DNA from: Phoebastria nigripes
Lineage: Eukaryota > Chordata > Aves > Procellariiformes > Diomedeidae
DNA: 64,000 nt
Reading direction: 5' to 3'
Assembly (NCBI GenBank): GCA_035582835.1
Contig: JAYKAV010000966.1
Coordinates: 1,568,775-1,632,774 of the forward strand
Program-made: the position numbers and the translations under genes
Notes under the pieces: model-generated
What the model saw: the letters and a program-made list of their open reading frames with translations, nothing else
Told to the model about the DNA's origin: nothing
Databases searched by the model: none
Shown here: one piece after another, positions 24,701 through 37,257 of the stretch
Layout of the letters: each line of letters opens with the position of its first letter
Position numbering within the stretch: the first letter of the stretch is position 1

Positions 24701-27700
24701 ACTTTGTGGAATTTACTGTAAGCACAGGTGGTTTAACATATACTATTAGGATTTTCTCCAACAGTTTTTAAAACATCTCTACATTGAAGAACTGCACCTT
24801 TTGACCCATGGGGGAAACCACATCTACTGAAAATTTAAATAAGTTTAGTTTCAGATGAAATAAGGACTTTAGCCTATGCTCAGAGCACACATAATTTTTG
24901 CTTCTTCTCTTGGCAGAGAAAATCATCTAAGTAAAAGGGCAATCATGAGCAAAGAAAACTAGAAATCAAGTGCAAGGAGAGCTAACTGACCACGTATGTC
25001 TTGGTCAAAACTTTTTTCCTTTAAAGTCCTTACTATGGCTTTTAGCTCATTCTCTGTCACTGTGAGGTCTTACTGTATCACCATTTAATAATATGAAATT
25101 GTAGAATAAGGAAGACAGAAATGCCAATTGACTTACAATTGTATATCAAGGATAGCGGTTTCAAGATGCCCTTCTATCCTATTTTTCCCTTAGTAATTTT
25201 AGCCTCTGCTAAATCAGAAATTTCATTATGCATATTCTTTATCAGTGATTAATTTCACAAAAAGATATACTACAAAAGGATTTTAATCCTTTGTATATGG
25301 ATCATCACATATCTTAGTGTTAAAAGGCAGAATTAGGGATGTGAAGAGAATCTTCCAATTATTGCTTAATCATGACACAATTTGAAGAATGAATCTTGTG
25401 AGAGGAAATATTTTAANTCAATGTGACACTTGAAAATTGCTTTAAGTTACTTCATGCATTTTGATGTATGAAGTTCTTCTTGAGGCACAACAGATGAAAA
25501 GAAATATTACATTAAAAAAATTCTAGGACCTTATTGTTTCATTAAATATTTACCAGCCATTCAAACTTCAGTGGATTTACTCTGCAACTGAACAAGAGAC
25601 CTTAGGGTTTACATCTGTAAATCTTTGTGCTGGTGCCTACCAAAAGTGATTAAACCCAAGGCAAGCCTTTGCCATGGTTGTAAGTTATTTAATAGATGAA
25701 TTTAGAGTGCAAATGTTCTCCTGTAAGTTTTAATGGTTGAAATAATAAAACTAGACCTGTTAGATAAAAATTAATAACCAAATGCTTGAGCTCAACAGAA
25801 ATTATGCATGCACTATATTTACATAATAACAAAAATATGATAAGCACATGTATGCAATCTGTCACTGGCTCTTCAGGGTCACCCACTCCTCCTTGGAGAA
25901 GGAAGAAGAAGAAAGAACACAGGAAAGGAGAGAACTGTTTTGCCCAAGGCACAATTTTTCAGATGGGGCTATCCTGAACTGGTCAAATGTCTTAAATTTT
26001 TGTTTCAGAATATACTTTTCAATTGTAGTCAAAGATACCACATTTGCTTGCTTTAAAAGATCCTTGCACCTTTTTTTTTTTTTTCCTTATCTAAAGGCTC
26101 CAAGGACTAAAATCACCTTGCAGATCAACAGCAAATGGCATTTGGGCTGAAAATACTCTTCACATGTACTATTAGTCATATTATGTGCATAATACTGCAT
26201 ACATTATAAATGCACACAGACACACACTTGTGTGATCATGGGACTGTTTCTGTACTGTTAGGAGCTATGTAATTTGATTAACTGCAGAAAATCAACTGGA
26301 CCATATTAGGGTCTAACTCAGGATTTTTCCATATGTCTGTCAATTGCAGGAATGCTGCTTTTATTTTAATAAGTGTGTTTTTATATATGTTCTGTTCTTG
26401 TCTTCATTTTCATTATTGCTGTTTGGTCTCAAACTCTGGAAGTCATATGCCATGGAAAAGTCACACTGCTTTACTCACAGACCATAATAAAAGTCCCATA
26501 GTAGGCCATAACATACCCTATTCTGTCAGTTTTGTGTCTTCCATCACTTCTGCTTTCTCCCTTTACTGCTAGACATATTAATATAAAGCACTTTAATGTG
26601 GAGTACTATATAAATATTTAAGATGATCGCTAGTTATATAAGCATTTCTTGTTTCAATTGTTGGAGAATTGTTTGATATTGACTTGAGGTAACTGTTCTT
26701 TATTGAAAAATAACTTTATTTTTCATGAAACCCAACATGATGAGGAGTGAACAGAGCTGACCAGAAAATAACTTTTTTTCTTTGTGAATAGTTTAGAGGT
26801 TTATAAATTCCTAAGATACTTTTCTTCAGTCTTTTCCAGAGATTTGGAGTTTCAGCCAAAGGAATTTTGGAGATGAAATGGTCTATTTTTCTGAAAAAGT
26901 TTCACTGGAAACTTTTAGGATGACTTTAGAAACAATTTCATTTAAAAAATAAGTGGGAAGTTAGCGCTGCTTTTGGAGAAATACAACGCTGGGATAACGA
27001 GAGACTACTCAATTCTGCCCGAGGGGAAAAGTGCAGTCATTACACCAGCAATACTAGCCTTGTGGTATTGGGGAAACATATTCCTGGAAGTGCCCGATGC
27101 AGATGCAGATGTGTGTAGCACCCCCATCAGCCATGCAAAAAAGTCAGATTAAAAATTGGTGATAGATGGGAGGGAGAGCGGGAGTGCCTGACGTAGCAGT
27201 AATGAAGTTCGGGGAACAAAAATGGACTGCAGATATTAGAGTCCTTCCGTACTCCCTCTATCCCCATTTGAGTGTGAGACAGGCAGGGGTCTGCTGCATG
27301 TCCCCATGATATTATAGTGAAAAATAGGTAGTTTTTGAGTGACTTGTCTAAAGGCTGGCTTGCCTTGAGTATTGCATCACATCCAGATGCAGAAATGATC
27401 TTGGCCTGGATCTGATTCATTATGTACTCCACAACGTAGGCAGTGGCTCCTGTCTCAGGGACACATGTGGGGAACGTGTGTTCACTATTCAGGTGTCCTG
27501 AAACACCTACAAGCCCTTCAGCTCTTTGGATAAAGCTGAGGATCAGATGCGCTGAGTACAGCATAGTGTTTCTGAGCCTGTACTTCCAGGTGTTTTGTCC
27601 AGTAGGGATGGTTCTCTGCTCACATGTACTGTGGTTGGGATTCCTCTGTTCCTATCTTGTCTTCCAAAAATTAGACATGCTGTCACCAGCTCACCTTTCT

Positions 27701-29266
27701 AGTTAGAAGAGAACAACTCACCCAATTTTTACATGGGGTGATTCATCTCAGCTTAAGACACGTATCTAAAATATATGGACTGAGTCACCTTTTGAAGACA
27801 CTTTTTTTTTTTTTTTTTTAATAATGAGAGTCTTGAGAAACAAACCCAGATCTAAACACCCTACTTTTTGTCATCTGAGTTGCCTCAAGGTGATTCCCAT
27901 CCTTTAGCTGGAACGGCTGGCGTCTGTCCTTGGCTCTTGTCCACAGAGTGCACTATGACTTACTTTTATCGGCTGGTAAGCAGGAACAACAGTGGACTCA
28001 ACCAGTTAATAGAGAGGAGCTTCTTGAGCTGTCCTTCTTCATTATAAGGGCTGGTACAGTTTGCCTTGGTGAGCTTTTGCCCTGTTTAGTCTTGTCCCGC
28101 CTTCAGTCAGAAATGATTGACACTGAAATCCCATCGAGGTTCAGAAGTCCAGTGCTGCAGAGGCAGAGCAGTACTTGGATATGATGCCTTCCAGCAAAGC
28201 CTCATGCTCCAGGAAATATTTCAGCATTACTGTGAAAGGTTCTCTTTTTTCTTAATAAAGGGTGGTAATGTTGGCAGCATGTTGCACGCAGCAGCGCTGC
28301 CTTTAGTGTCCACAATACATCTCCTGCTATCAACAGCATTCAGCCATTTCACCTTGGCTGACTCCCCCCCTGCGCGGCAAGGGGAAGCTGCAGGGTGATG
28401 CTGCAGCGCGTGGCTGCGGCTCCGGGGGCATCCGATCGCCAGCAGTGGGTCAGGCAACAAGAACTCCAGTGGGCTGAACAGTGCTAAGGAGGAGTACAAT
28501 TATCATAACCGTGTTTCTAAATTTTTGTTTCACAGCAGCTCTAGCAGGCAGTCCATGGAAATGTAAATGTTGCGATAACAGTTTTGTCCAAGCTGATGAA
28601 ATCTGCATGATAAATTAGGTGAATTACAGGCTAGTCTTTATCAGCTTACATAGTAAGACCCAGGATTTTTACTTTCCCTTCTCATTTCCGCTCATTTTTT
28701 GGCATGTATCCTGTGATTTTATGTCAATAGTCTGTTTAAAATTTCTGGTTGACTTTTCACTCTTGGTTCATATTAGCCTTCTGAATTGTAGTGTGCAAGC
28801 TGTGGTGACGGGGACGTTCTTTTGGGGCAGGTTTGGAACTGTAATCACATTTTCACCTCATCATGTCTTCGTATTCTCACTTTTGCAGTGTGCTGGCCCC
28901 TGGCAGTTGATTCATCACGCGTCCCTAAGCACAAACATGGACTGGGACATAGAAAGCAATAATAGAGTGGAATAAATCATATTACAGCCTCATGTCTGGG
29001 GGAAAAAGATCAGAGAAGGCATGCCAGCTGTGAATGTAAATGTATTGTATGGCTTCTGGTTTGTCAGCTCAATGGTGTAGTTGTGAATTTATGGAGTCTA
29101 CGTTTTGAAAAATGCAATGCTAGCTGCTTTGGTCAGAATCAATACCAGTCAACAGAATGAACCAGATTTAACTGGTCAAATACTCTGGCAAATCATTTAA
29201 TGTCTGAACTCAGAGAAATACTGTATATGTTGCTCACACTAAAACAATAATTACTGATCTAAACTG
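21791..29266. other. Unassigned non-coding DNA
   Basis: About 7.5 kb holds no recognisable exon or transposon. Homopolymer T runs occur near 26071-26085 and 27802-27819. A small GC-richer pocket (28365-28450) contains a few CpGs but is too short to call an island. The 145-codon antisense ORF at 27127-27564 has no motif I recognise. Ambiguous bases lie at 22788 and 25417. Confidence 0.55.
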
Positions 29267-29311
29267 AAATATTAAGCATGTGTCAGTTGCACAGGCACAT
29301 GCTTAATATTT
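29267..29311. repeat. Perfect 16-bp inverted repeat (hairpin, 13-nt loop)
   Basis: The left arm AAATATTAAGCATGTG (29267-29282) and right arm CACATGCTTAATATTT (29296-29311) are exact reverse complements separated by 13 nt. The TTAAGCATGTG core resembles palindromic ancient sauropsid repeats, but that assignment is an inference. Confidence 0.9.
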
Positions 29312-29431
29312 TTATAGCTAGTACAGGCAAGAATATGCTATTAAAAATTGAATGAAGACAATAAATGAGTGGGCAGTTCTACCGCAGTTATTTATTTAAG
29401 CATTCATTTGTTTGTTTTTTTTTTTTTTTCA

Positions 29432-29455
29432 ACACAATTAGGTGCCTAATTGTGT
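29432..29455. repeat. Perfect 11-bp inverted repeat with 2-nt centre
   Basis: ACACAATTAGG and CCTAATTGTGT are exact reverse complements separated by TG. The structure lies about 120 bp from another hairpin and just after a T homopolymer (29409-29429). The AATTAGGTGCCTAATT core looks like the same class of palindromic ancient repeats. Confidence 0.88.
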
Positions 29456-29786
29456 GACAAGTCCTACTGGAGTTCCATGTGTGAATAACAGTGATTTATT
29501 GAAGAATGCACTTGCTCTAATCGTTTGTGATACATCTTCTGGAAATCTGTCCTAGTTTCAGCTGGGAAATTTTCTTCCTAGTAGCTGGTATAGTGCTNTG
29601 TTTTGGATTTAGTATAAGGATAATGTTGGTAACAAACTGATGTTTTAGTTGTTGCTAAGTAGTGCTTACACTAGTCAAGGACTTTTCAGCTTCCCATGCT
29701 CTGCCAGGTGCACAAGAAGCTGGGAGGGGGCACAGCCAAGACAGCTGGCCAAAGGGATATTCCATACCATGTGATGCCATGCTCAG

Positions 29787-29794
29787 TATATAAG
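29787..29794 (+). promoter_or_regulatory. TATA box of the solo LTR
   Basis: TATATAAG lies 239 bp into the LTR, as expected for the U3 promoter. Whether it is still active is unknown. Confidence 0.7.
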
Positions 29795-29932
29795 CTGGGG
29801 GGAGTTGGCCAGGGGGCAGTGATCGCTGCTCAGGGACTGGCTGGGCATCGGTCGGCAGGTGGTTGCATCACTTGTTTTTCCTGGGTTTTGTTCCTCTCTA
29901 TGTCTCTCTTGTTTTCCTTTTCGTTACAATTT

Positions 29933-29990
29933 ATTGTTATTATTATTATTGTTATTGTTATAATTACTATTATTTTTATTTTATTTCAAG
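29933..29990. repeat. ATT-rich simple repeat inside the LTR
   Basis: Repeated TTATTATTATTG-like units run up to the polyadenylation signal. This length-variable tract is a normal feature of this LTR type. Confidence 0.8.
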
Positions 29991-29991
29991 T

Positions 29992-29997
29992 ATTAAA
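29992..29997 (+). promoter_or_regulatory. LTR polyadenylation signal
   Basis: ATTAAA lies about 205 bp downstream of the TATA box. It marks the approximate R region of the LTR. Confidence 0.6.
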
Positions 29998-30132
29998 CTG
30001 TTCTTATCTCAACCCACGAGTTTTCTTACATTTGCTCTTCAGATTCTCTCCCCCATCCCACTGGGGCGGGGAGGGTGAGCGAGCAGCTGTGTGGTACTTG
30101 ACTGCCGACTGGGTTTAAACCATGACAAAATC

Positions 30133-30847
30133 GCACATGAAAAATTGTATTTCCAAATTGCCTTGAAATAGTTCACAATTAAAAAAAAAAAAAAAATTCC
30201 TTCTTTTGAAAATTCTCACCTGTCCATATGAAAGTGTCATAGATAGGATTTAGTACTAGACATAATATAATTGTAGATAGTATGGTTAACAAACTGCTAG
30301 TTTGTTATCTATGTATCTAATGCTGTATCTGTCTGATANGGTACAAATAAATTCAGTGCAGTCTTTACATGTAAAATTTTTCTTACAAAAAATATTCATA
30401 CTATATTTCAGTACCAAAATACATACAAAAATCTGTAAGTTTTTTTTTTTTTTTTTTTAAATCTATATTCTTAAATCATACATGCACATTTGCTTTGCTT
30501 TGGAAGCATAAAAAACAAAGGACTAGCTCTCCTCTCTCCACACAAACATGTATTTAATGAAAGTTTGACAGCATACTATAATACCTAAATTATAAAGAAC
30601 ACAGGCTACACAAAAACAAAATGTTAATATAGTTTGTTGAGATGATAATGTTTTCTGTTCAAGTAAGTAAACATAACTAAAGGCTAGAATTATGCAGAAT
30701 TGAGAGTATCCCTATTAGGAATATTCAGCCCTTTTTTCAACAGTAGGTTTGTGTTTTCTTTTTAGTTAGTGATTTCTTCACTAATTTGAGTGTCCAAATG
30801 TCAGTAGCAAATGGAGAACATAACTGTGAACACAATATGCTAACAAG
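30133..30847. other. Unassigned spacer between solo LTR and CR1
   Basis: AT-rich DNA with an A run (30180-30196) and a T run (30440-30459). I see no gene. One N lies at 30340. Confidence 0.6.
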
Positions 30848-31302
30848 ACATACAAGAAAGACACGGGCATACTGTAGAGAGTCCAGTGAAGGGCCACAAA
30901 GTTCATTAAGTTGGAGCCTCTGGCACAGGAGGAGGGGCTGAGAGAGCGGGTGTTGTTCAGCCTGGAGGAAACAAGGCTCAGAGGATCTTATCAATGTGTA
31001 CAAGTACCTGATGATGGGCAGTGAAGACAGAGCCAGTCTCTTTTCAGTGGTGCCCAGTGACAGGACCAGAGGCAATGGACATGAACAGAAACACAGGAAG
31101 CTCCATCTGAACATCAGGAAACAATTTTTAACTATGAGGGTGACTGAACACTGGCACAGGTTGCCCAGAGAGGTTGTGGACTCTCCATCCTTTGAGATAT
31201 TCAAAAGCATCTGGGCATGGTCCTGGGCAACCGGCTCTGGCTGATTCTGCTGTGAGCGGGGGACTGGTCTTGATGATCTACAGAGGTCCTTGCCAACNTC
31301 TT
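30848..31302 (+). repeat. CR1 LINE fragment, 5'-truncated, lacking the terminal 8-bp repeat
   Basis: The plus strand carries the CR1 ORF2 C-terminus in a frame open from 30996 to the TGA at 31242. It encodes ASLFSVVPSDRTRGNGHEQK, then FLTMRVTEHWHRLPREVVDS and PSFEIFKS. Before it, the landmarks GAGAGTCCAGTGAAGGGCCAC and GTTCAGCCTGGAGGAAACAA match CR1. The 3' side continues to GAGGTCCTTGCCAAC, but the ATTCTATG tail is missing. An N sits at 31299. It is a non-autonomous dead copy. Confidence 0.93.
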
Positions 31303-34300
31303 ATATAACATCTTTGATTTTTGGGAATCGGAAATAAGTATTTTGTGTTTTCTGAGTGGAACACAAATCCCATTTATCCTAATACCCTTGAAAATACATT
31401 TTGCTCTGGAAGAATTAACAATTTGTATTGTTTCAGTATTTTGGCATACTGACTCTGAAAATGCCATATGCAGATTTTGATAATCATTACAAATAATTCA
31501 CCCGTTTCTGCGCAACAACTGTGAATCTAGTATGTTTTAGAAGCAAAAATGTCTAACCAGTAACTTGATATTATGGATGCACCTAAACCTAAGTACCCAC
31601 CCAGGTTAAAAACAAACTTCACCATATACCAGAGTCTTTATCAAAGGTTTTTGAATTTTAGTACGACAGCAGATGGTAATGTCACTTTCTTCTTTCACTT
31701 CAAACAAAGACGGGTGCTCCTGATTGTGCCCCTTCCCTCTTTCACACCAGAAATGATGTTAGCCATTCCTTTGGTTTGTTTTTACCTTTAAAAAAATCTG
31801 TATTTTTTCTAATTTTTTTTCTTATAGTTTGAGATGAAGATTTTTGTTGTTTGGAGTTTTTTAAAAATTATTTTCAGAATGTAATTATTTATTTGAACAA
31901 GAAGCTTTGACATTTGTACTCTCTTCACATAAATTCTTTATGGCAAAATAGAGAAATATATAGAGAAAAGGCAATGAACAAAACCATTTTATGCTCTCTT
32001 TTCCAAGAGAGACAAAAACTTCCAAAAAAGAAGAGGAGGAACCACTGGGTACAAGCTTTCCTCTGAGCCTTTTAGGTAACTAACTACTCTTGGCCATGGT
32101 CAGAAGGCTGTGGAGATAAACTCTTCTTGACAAGACAGTTGCTCTTTTGTGTAAACTATTTGTTTCCTCAAAAAAAAAAAGCCCAACAACAAACCCAAAC
32201 CCAGTTTCTTTTACAATCCTTTGTGATCCCAGCGAGGTTCTGAACTACTTGAAATCTCTGTGATTGGAGATGCGGGAAATGAAGACTCTAAAGCTCTGCC
32301 TAAAGTCTTTCATTCAGAAAATGAAAATTTGGTGGAGTTAAATTGTACTTGCAAATGGCACATAAGTAGGTATGAGAAGATTCAGTTTTAATAAACAGGT
32401 GCTGGAAATATGTGCATTTGCATCACCTCCCTTAGAATCCACCAGGTGTAATATCTGCTCAGTTTAATTTCTCCTCCTCTCAGTCCCCCATGCCATCTTT
32501 CTAAATACCCTGAACTGCCTTTCACAGGGCCACAGATCTGGGGAGCAGTGACAGCAGTAAGGTCCAGGAGGCTCCCAGCGTCACATTGCTAGTGGGAATG
32601 ATAATGCTCCTCCACGGGATGGTTCAGGACATCTGCTGTGGACCCCTCCTTTGCAGTTAGCTTCTTCTGAACTAGGTATCCAAAGGGGATCCCTAATGTC
32701 AGACAGAGTAAATGTCACCCAGAGCAACCAATGATCCATGCGTATGGCCCCAGAGAATATGCCATTTTGGTTAAACAGTAAGACTGGTCCTTAACAATAC
32801 ATTCAAAGATACGAAAAATGAAGGAACCTGTAATGGCAACAAGGTAGGAAAAGGGATACCACAGGAAAGATGTCTTCAGTGGTGGGATCTCTGGGATGGG
32901 AGGGATGACCAAAGTCGCAGGAGGTAGCAGGGAAGCTACATTGGAGTTTCCCTTGTTCTGTTCCTGGGAGGAGGGAGAGGGATGGCAGGGCTGAGGAACA
33001 TCTAGGTTAGCTGTGCAAAGTTTATATGAGTGTCCGTTTTCTTTAGGATCCTTTCCTTATTTTGTTCTTGTCTCATCTGAAAATTTGGAAAGGAAGATAA
33101 AACAAAATGTTCTTTGAGCAGATGTGTTTCAAGTTTCAGGCTGGGGCTTGTGTAATGTTCATGTTAAAATATACAACATCTTACTGGGAGATTTAGTCTT
33201 CGACTTTGCAACATTTATTTAAATTTTGCAATAAGCTTCTTTTGCAAAATTGACTGATCCCTCTGTTTGAACATATTAGCTCAGAAACCNAAATGCCTCC
33301 TCTATGATTTCACAATCTATATGCAAAAAGAGCATGCATGGAAGTTATAAATACCCATTTGGTTTCCTGGATGGTGAAATGTTCCTTCAGGCTCTGCTGG
33401 TTTAATCAATGGATGAAATGGATTACATTTGTTTATGGTGGTGATAGCCTGACTAATGCATTGACTTCAGTTGGGAAGAAGCATATATATTGAGAACAAG
33501 AAACACCCAGCAATACTTATAGAAGGAACAGTTAATCCACCCACATTAAAAATGTAGCAGTGTGGTTTTGAAAGAGAGCGCTTTGAAATTGCCATGCAAA
33601 TTTTCTACATATTACTTAATGTGCAACAAAAACCAACTTGGTCATGTTTTAAGCAGTAGTAAATAAAATGTGTTCATAATAATGGCTTGCTCAGATATTG
33701 AAAGTATTGTTTTAGAGGGTTTGCTCTCTATTCTCAAATTCCTTAAACATGGCTAGATACAGAAACTTGTATTCTTATATTATTTATCATCTGCTGATGA
33801 AGCATGATGGGGTTTTCTGATTTACTTGTCAAGTGATTAGCCAAAAACCTGCATTATTTGTGGTTGCTCCAGTTAGGGAGATAAATTAATAATGGAATTA
33901 TTTCTGTTTTGGGAAATAGAGCCAAAATATTTTTTTTAATCTGGTTCAGGTGCCTTTGAAAATGATGCTGTTTTCATTAGGATTCAAGCCAATAATATTT
34001 TTTCAACCAGTCCCTCAGTCCAGAACTGGTTTCATATTGGAAATTACAATATTTTGATTTCAAAAGGGCCATGTGGTATGGTCAGTCATGCTGCTCAGGC
34101 TTCAGCCAGCTAGGGGTTCCTCATCCCCGCTGGGGAATGGGCAATGTTTCTCATCAATGCAGAATCATAGTCTCTTTGCAGCTCCCTGAGGTTGGCATAC
34201 AGTGTTGNGGTAGCTGAAGGAAAGCATAGTATAATGTTGCACTTGGAATAAGAATAGCTCCACAGCTCTGGGAAACAGAATTAAAAACTTCTGAGACCTT

Positions 34301-37180
34301 TCTGCCTGTCCCCTCCACTAAATTCACCCCTGAATATACACATGCACGGAGAGACATTAAGGCATGNGTGCACTCATGTTCAGGCAGTGAGGCTAAGCCA
34401 CACGAGATTGCTGGGGGCTACCCAAGTAAGGAAAGGGCTTGGCTTTGTGTTAGCAGCTAGACACGGGTGTCCACTGTAGGAAAATAGGAATCAAAGATCC
34501 CTCTTGCTAGAAGCAGTAAAAACTAATTTTAAATACCTCCAAACAGATCTGACCTCTTTGCTAATGTTTGCAGAACTGTAATGAACAGCAAAAATAGTGC
34601 AAAGGTGTATCCCTCTGCAAAGATGTCAACACTTGGTCAATCCACTCTTCTGAACTGCAAGCCAGAATATTTTTGGAGGATGGAAGTGTTCAACAAAGTC
34701 TTCAAAGTAACGCTTGGAACTTGGTTCGGTTCCAGTTTGAGCAAAAACATGGCTTTGAATGGGATGATAGGCCTAAGTTTACTTCATATCCTCATTTTGC
34801 TTTTCCAGAGAATATACAAATTTCATTTTTAATGAAAATGGGAAAAACAAGAGCCTGTGTCTCTGCTCACAGTTTCAAGCCTCTTTTGTTATTATTCTAT
34901 GACAACATTTATTTCTCTTTAAGCTTTTTTCTCAGGGGCCCACGTTACTAACCTATGCCTGGTGCTTCTTTGGAGATTTTCCTTTATTTCTTTTTTTTAG
35001 TAAAATTCTTGCATAGCCACCAGCACGTTTAAAAAACAAAAGCCAGTGGAAAGCCTTCTCTCCTCATGGTACCTTTTTTCTGAGAAACAAAATACCTCAG
35101 TTGAAAGCTTCTATATTCTCATAAACCAACCTTTTATTTTACAACCATGACAAAGTTAAGTTAGGATATTACATGAATAATCCACAGGTATTCCAGCTCC
35201 CTCAAATTCATCACACAATATATAGAGTTGTACACTCTAAAGAGGTGTCACAGGTGTCCCTATATCAGACTTCCTGTATGAGACTCATAGAATATATGAT
35301 GAGTAAAATTTGGAATGCCTGCTCTTTGAGAAATGGAAAAAATTCCTCCACCCCCCCATGTGGAAATGTTTATACTTTTTTAATGGAATCATTCTGTTTG
35401 ACATTAAACTGTAGTGCTGTGAGAATAGCTCAGGCCTCCTGTGAGCTGGATCTACAGTCTCCATCTCCTGTGGTGCTTCCATGAAACACCACGCAGTGTG
35501 TGCAGGGAGAACACAGTACAACACCGCACGATGTGTGTTTTCATTAGGCTCACTGATGGGAGAGAATGGGGACCTGATGTGTGTGAATACCGAGAGACAT
35601 CATGGTACCATAACCAGTTTAATATCGCATTGAAGTGGAATGGTTCAGTTCAGTTAAACTAATGAACATGTTTTTATACGTGTTCCAACAGAATATTAGA
35701 ATAATGTAATTTTTCTTAAGAACTCTGCAAATTCATTTTTATTAGAAGAATATTTACCATGAAAAAGGTAATATTCTTATGTCTGATTTAAAGCCAAATC
35801 CTAAAGCAAAGTCACAGCGTAATTCATAGTCAGCAAGGCATACAAACAAAGACGGTTTTCTTGCTTTTGGGGGACTTCTAAGCATACCACCATTGCAGAT
35901 TAGATCTGGTGACTTGATTGAAGGTTAAGTTAAACAATTAGGGTAGCTATAAAATTTAAGAGGACATATGGGCAAACTGAGAGAAAAGTATAGAAAAGGG
36001 TAGAAAAAAGATCAGAGAACTATGCTGAAAAACTAAAATAACTAACCTGTTAAGAGGCATCTTGGGCAATTTATGAAATCTATTATTATTGAGGATGCTT
36101 TCTGAGCTTTTGTTTTAGATAACAAGCTCCATTTTGGGTAGTTGGTTGGTTCCTATGCCTTTATACTGAGGTAGAATATAAAAGAAATAAAAGGAGAAAT
36201 TTTTGCCTCTTGCACACTGATGGCAAGAAAGGATGATTAAACTTTGGTAATTATTCATTGAAATGGAATAATGAAATATGGCTATAANCAAAATAGCTTA
36301 TGAAAAGGGAGATTACTTTTTTTTCCCCCCAAGCTCTGTAATTTTAGTTTGGTCTCAGGGGCAGGGAACTCAACCAGCTGATAAAGCTGACCAGAGAGGC
36401 ATCTCCAAAAGCAATGCAAAGGAAAGACTCAGGGCAAAAAAAGAAGTTGGGACAAGGAAGAGGAGAGGAAGGACTTCTTTTGGTGGCAATGTGAAACCAG
36501 CACAAAACATAAGAGTTTCTTTCTTTAATGCTATTGCTTTCTTTTAGGGCAGTCCAAAGAAAAAGAAACCATACTCCATGTTCTCTTGCTTCTTTCCTAG
36601 TCCAAGTGCAACTCGAGAGAGCTGATCTAACTTTGAAACTTGGTAAAGTCTCTTAGATGTCTTTTACCAAACCAGAGCACCATACACATTAGCTTTCCTC
36701 TTTCAACTTGCCACCAGGGCATTTTCTCTGTGCTGGTGGTTTTGAAGGAGCTTTGGTATATCTCTGTTTTTTTTCAAGAATTTGGGTGCAATACTGCAAC
36801 AAGTAGTAAGCAAAAGTAGTAAGTAAAAGTAAAGGAGTACTGCGACAAGGACCTCCCCAGCAGGGTGCTCCTCATGCAGTTTGCATTCTCTCTGTGTCCC
36901 CAAAGATTGCCAAGGGGAATGAAGAAGGCAGTGGTTTCTCAGCCCTTTTTGAATAAAAAGTTGTCTTCCGGTTTATGAAATTGGGGCCTGGCTGGTGCAA
37001 TCAGCACATGCTCAAGAACTAATCCTAGCCCTCTGAAAAGGCTGGGAGTGCAAACAGCAGATATCTCAGGCCGAGCAGACACAGCACAGCTCAGATGAAT
37101 TTCAGGATGGGTGCCTGTAAATAGTACCAGGAACCTGCGTGTGCGTTTGTGTGCTTGCAAGGCTGAAACAGACAAAAATC
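31303..37180. other. Unassigned non-coding DNA
   Basis: I recognise no exon or transposon. An antisense ORF at 32715-32912 reads as a hydrophobic peptide but lacks splice-bounded structure or a family match I can name. Ambiguous bases lie at 33290, 34207, 34367 and 36288. Confidence 0.5.
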
Positions 37181-37257
37181 ATTTCGGTTCAACTAATCAC
37201 CTTCTAATTTACAGTGAGCTTAGAGTTCCAAGAACACATCTCAGTGCTACATGAGAG
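37181..37257 (+). repeat. Copy 1 of an ~80-bp dispersed direct repeat
   Basis: The stretch starts ATTTCGGTTCAACTAATCAC and ends CATGAGAG. It aligns with 38382-38461 at about 80% identity with one 2-bp gap. Similarity stops sharply on both sides. I do not recognise the family. Confidence 0.7.

Larger units (their letters stand above)
29548..30127 (+). mobile_element. Solo LTR of an endogenous retrovirus (avian ERVL type)
   Basis: The 580-bp element begins TGTCCTAGTTTCAG and ends with AAACCATGACA, giving the canonical TG...CA termini and imperfect terminal inverted repeats (TGTC and GACA ends). The flanks carry an identical 5-bp target-site duplication, AAATC at 29543-29547 and again at 30128-30132. 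Inside, a TATA box (TATATAAG, 29787-29794) and a polyadenylation signal (ATTAAA, 29992-29997) are in the expected order for U3-R, so the LTR reads on the plus strand. An ATT-rich stretch (29933-29990) lies just before the signal. No gag, pol, env or second LTR adjoins it, so it is a recombination-derived solo LTR. The family call rests on general resemblance and the 5-bp duplication, which is typical of ERVL. The 140-codon ORF across it is not a viral gene. Confidence 0.92.

Noticed and set aside
27127..27564. 145-codon antisense ORF as a possible gene
   Set aside because: It has no recognisable domain, no splice-bounded structure and ordinary composition. An ORF this long is expected by chance somewhere in 128 kb of strand length.
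29696..30118. 140-codon plus-strand ORF
   Set aside because: It lies entirely within the solo LTR and is rich in I/Y/F from the ATT repeat. LTR sequence of this type does not encode a protein.
32715..32912. Antisense hydrophobic ORF resembling a membrane-protein fragment
   Set aside because: I could not match it to a specific transporter family with confidence. It lacks flanking splice signals or continued homology past its stop.
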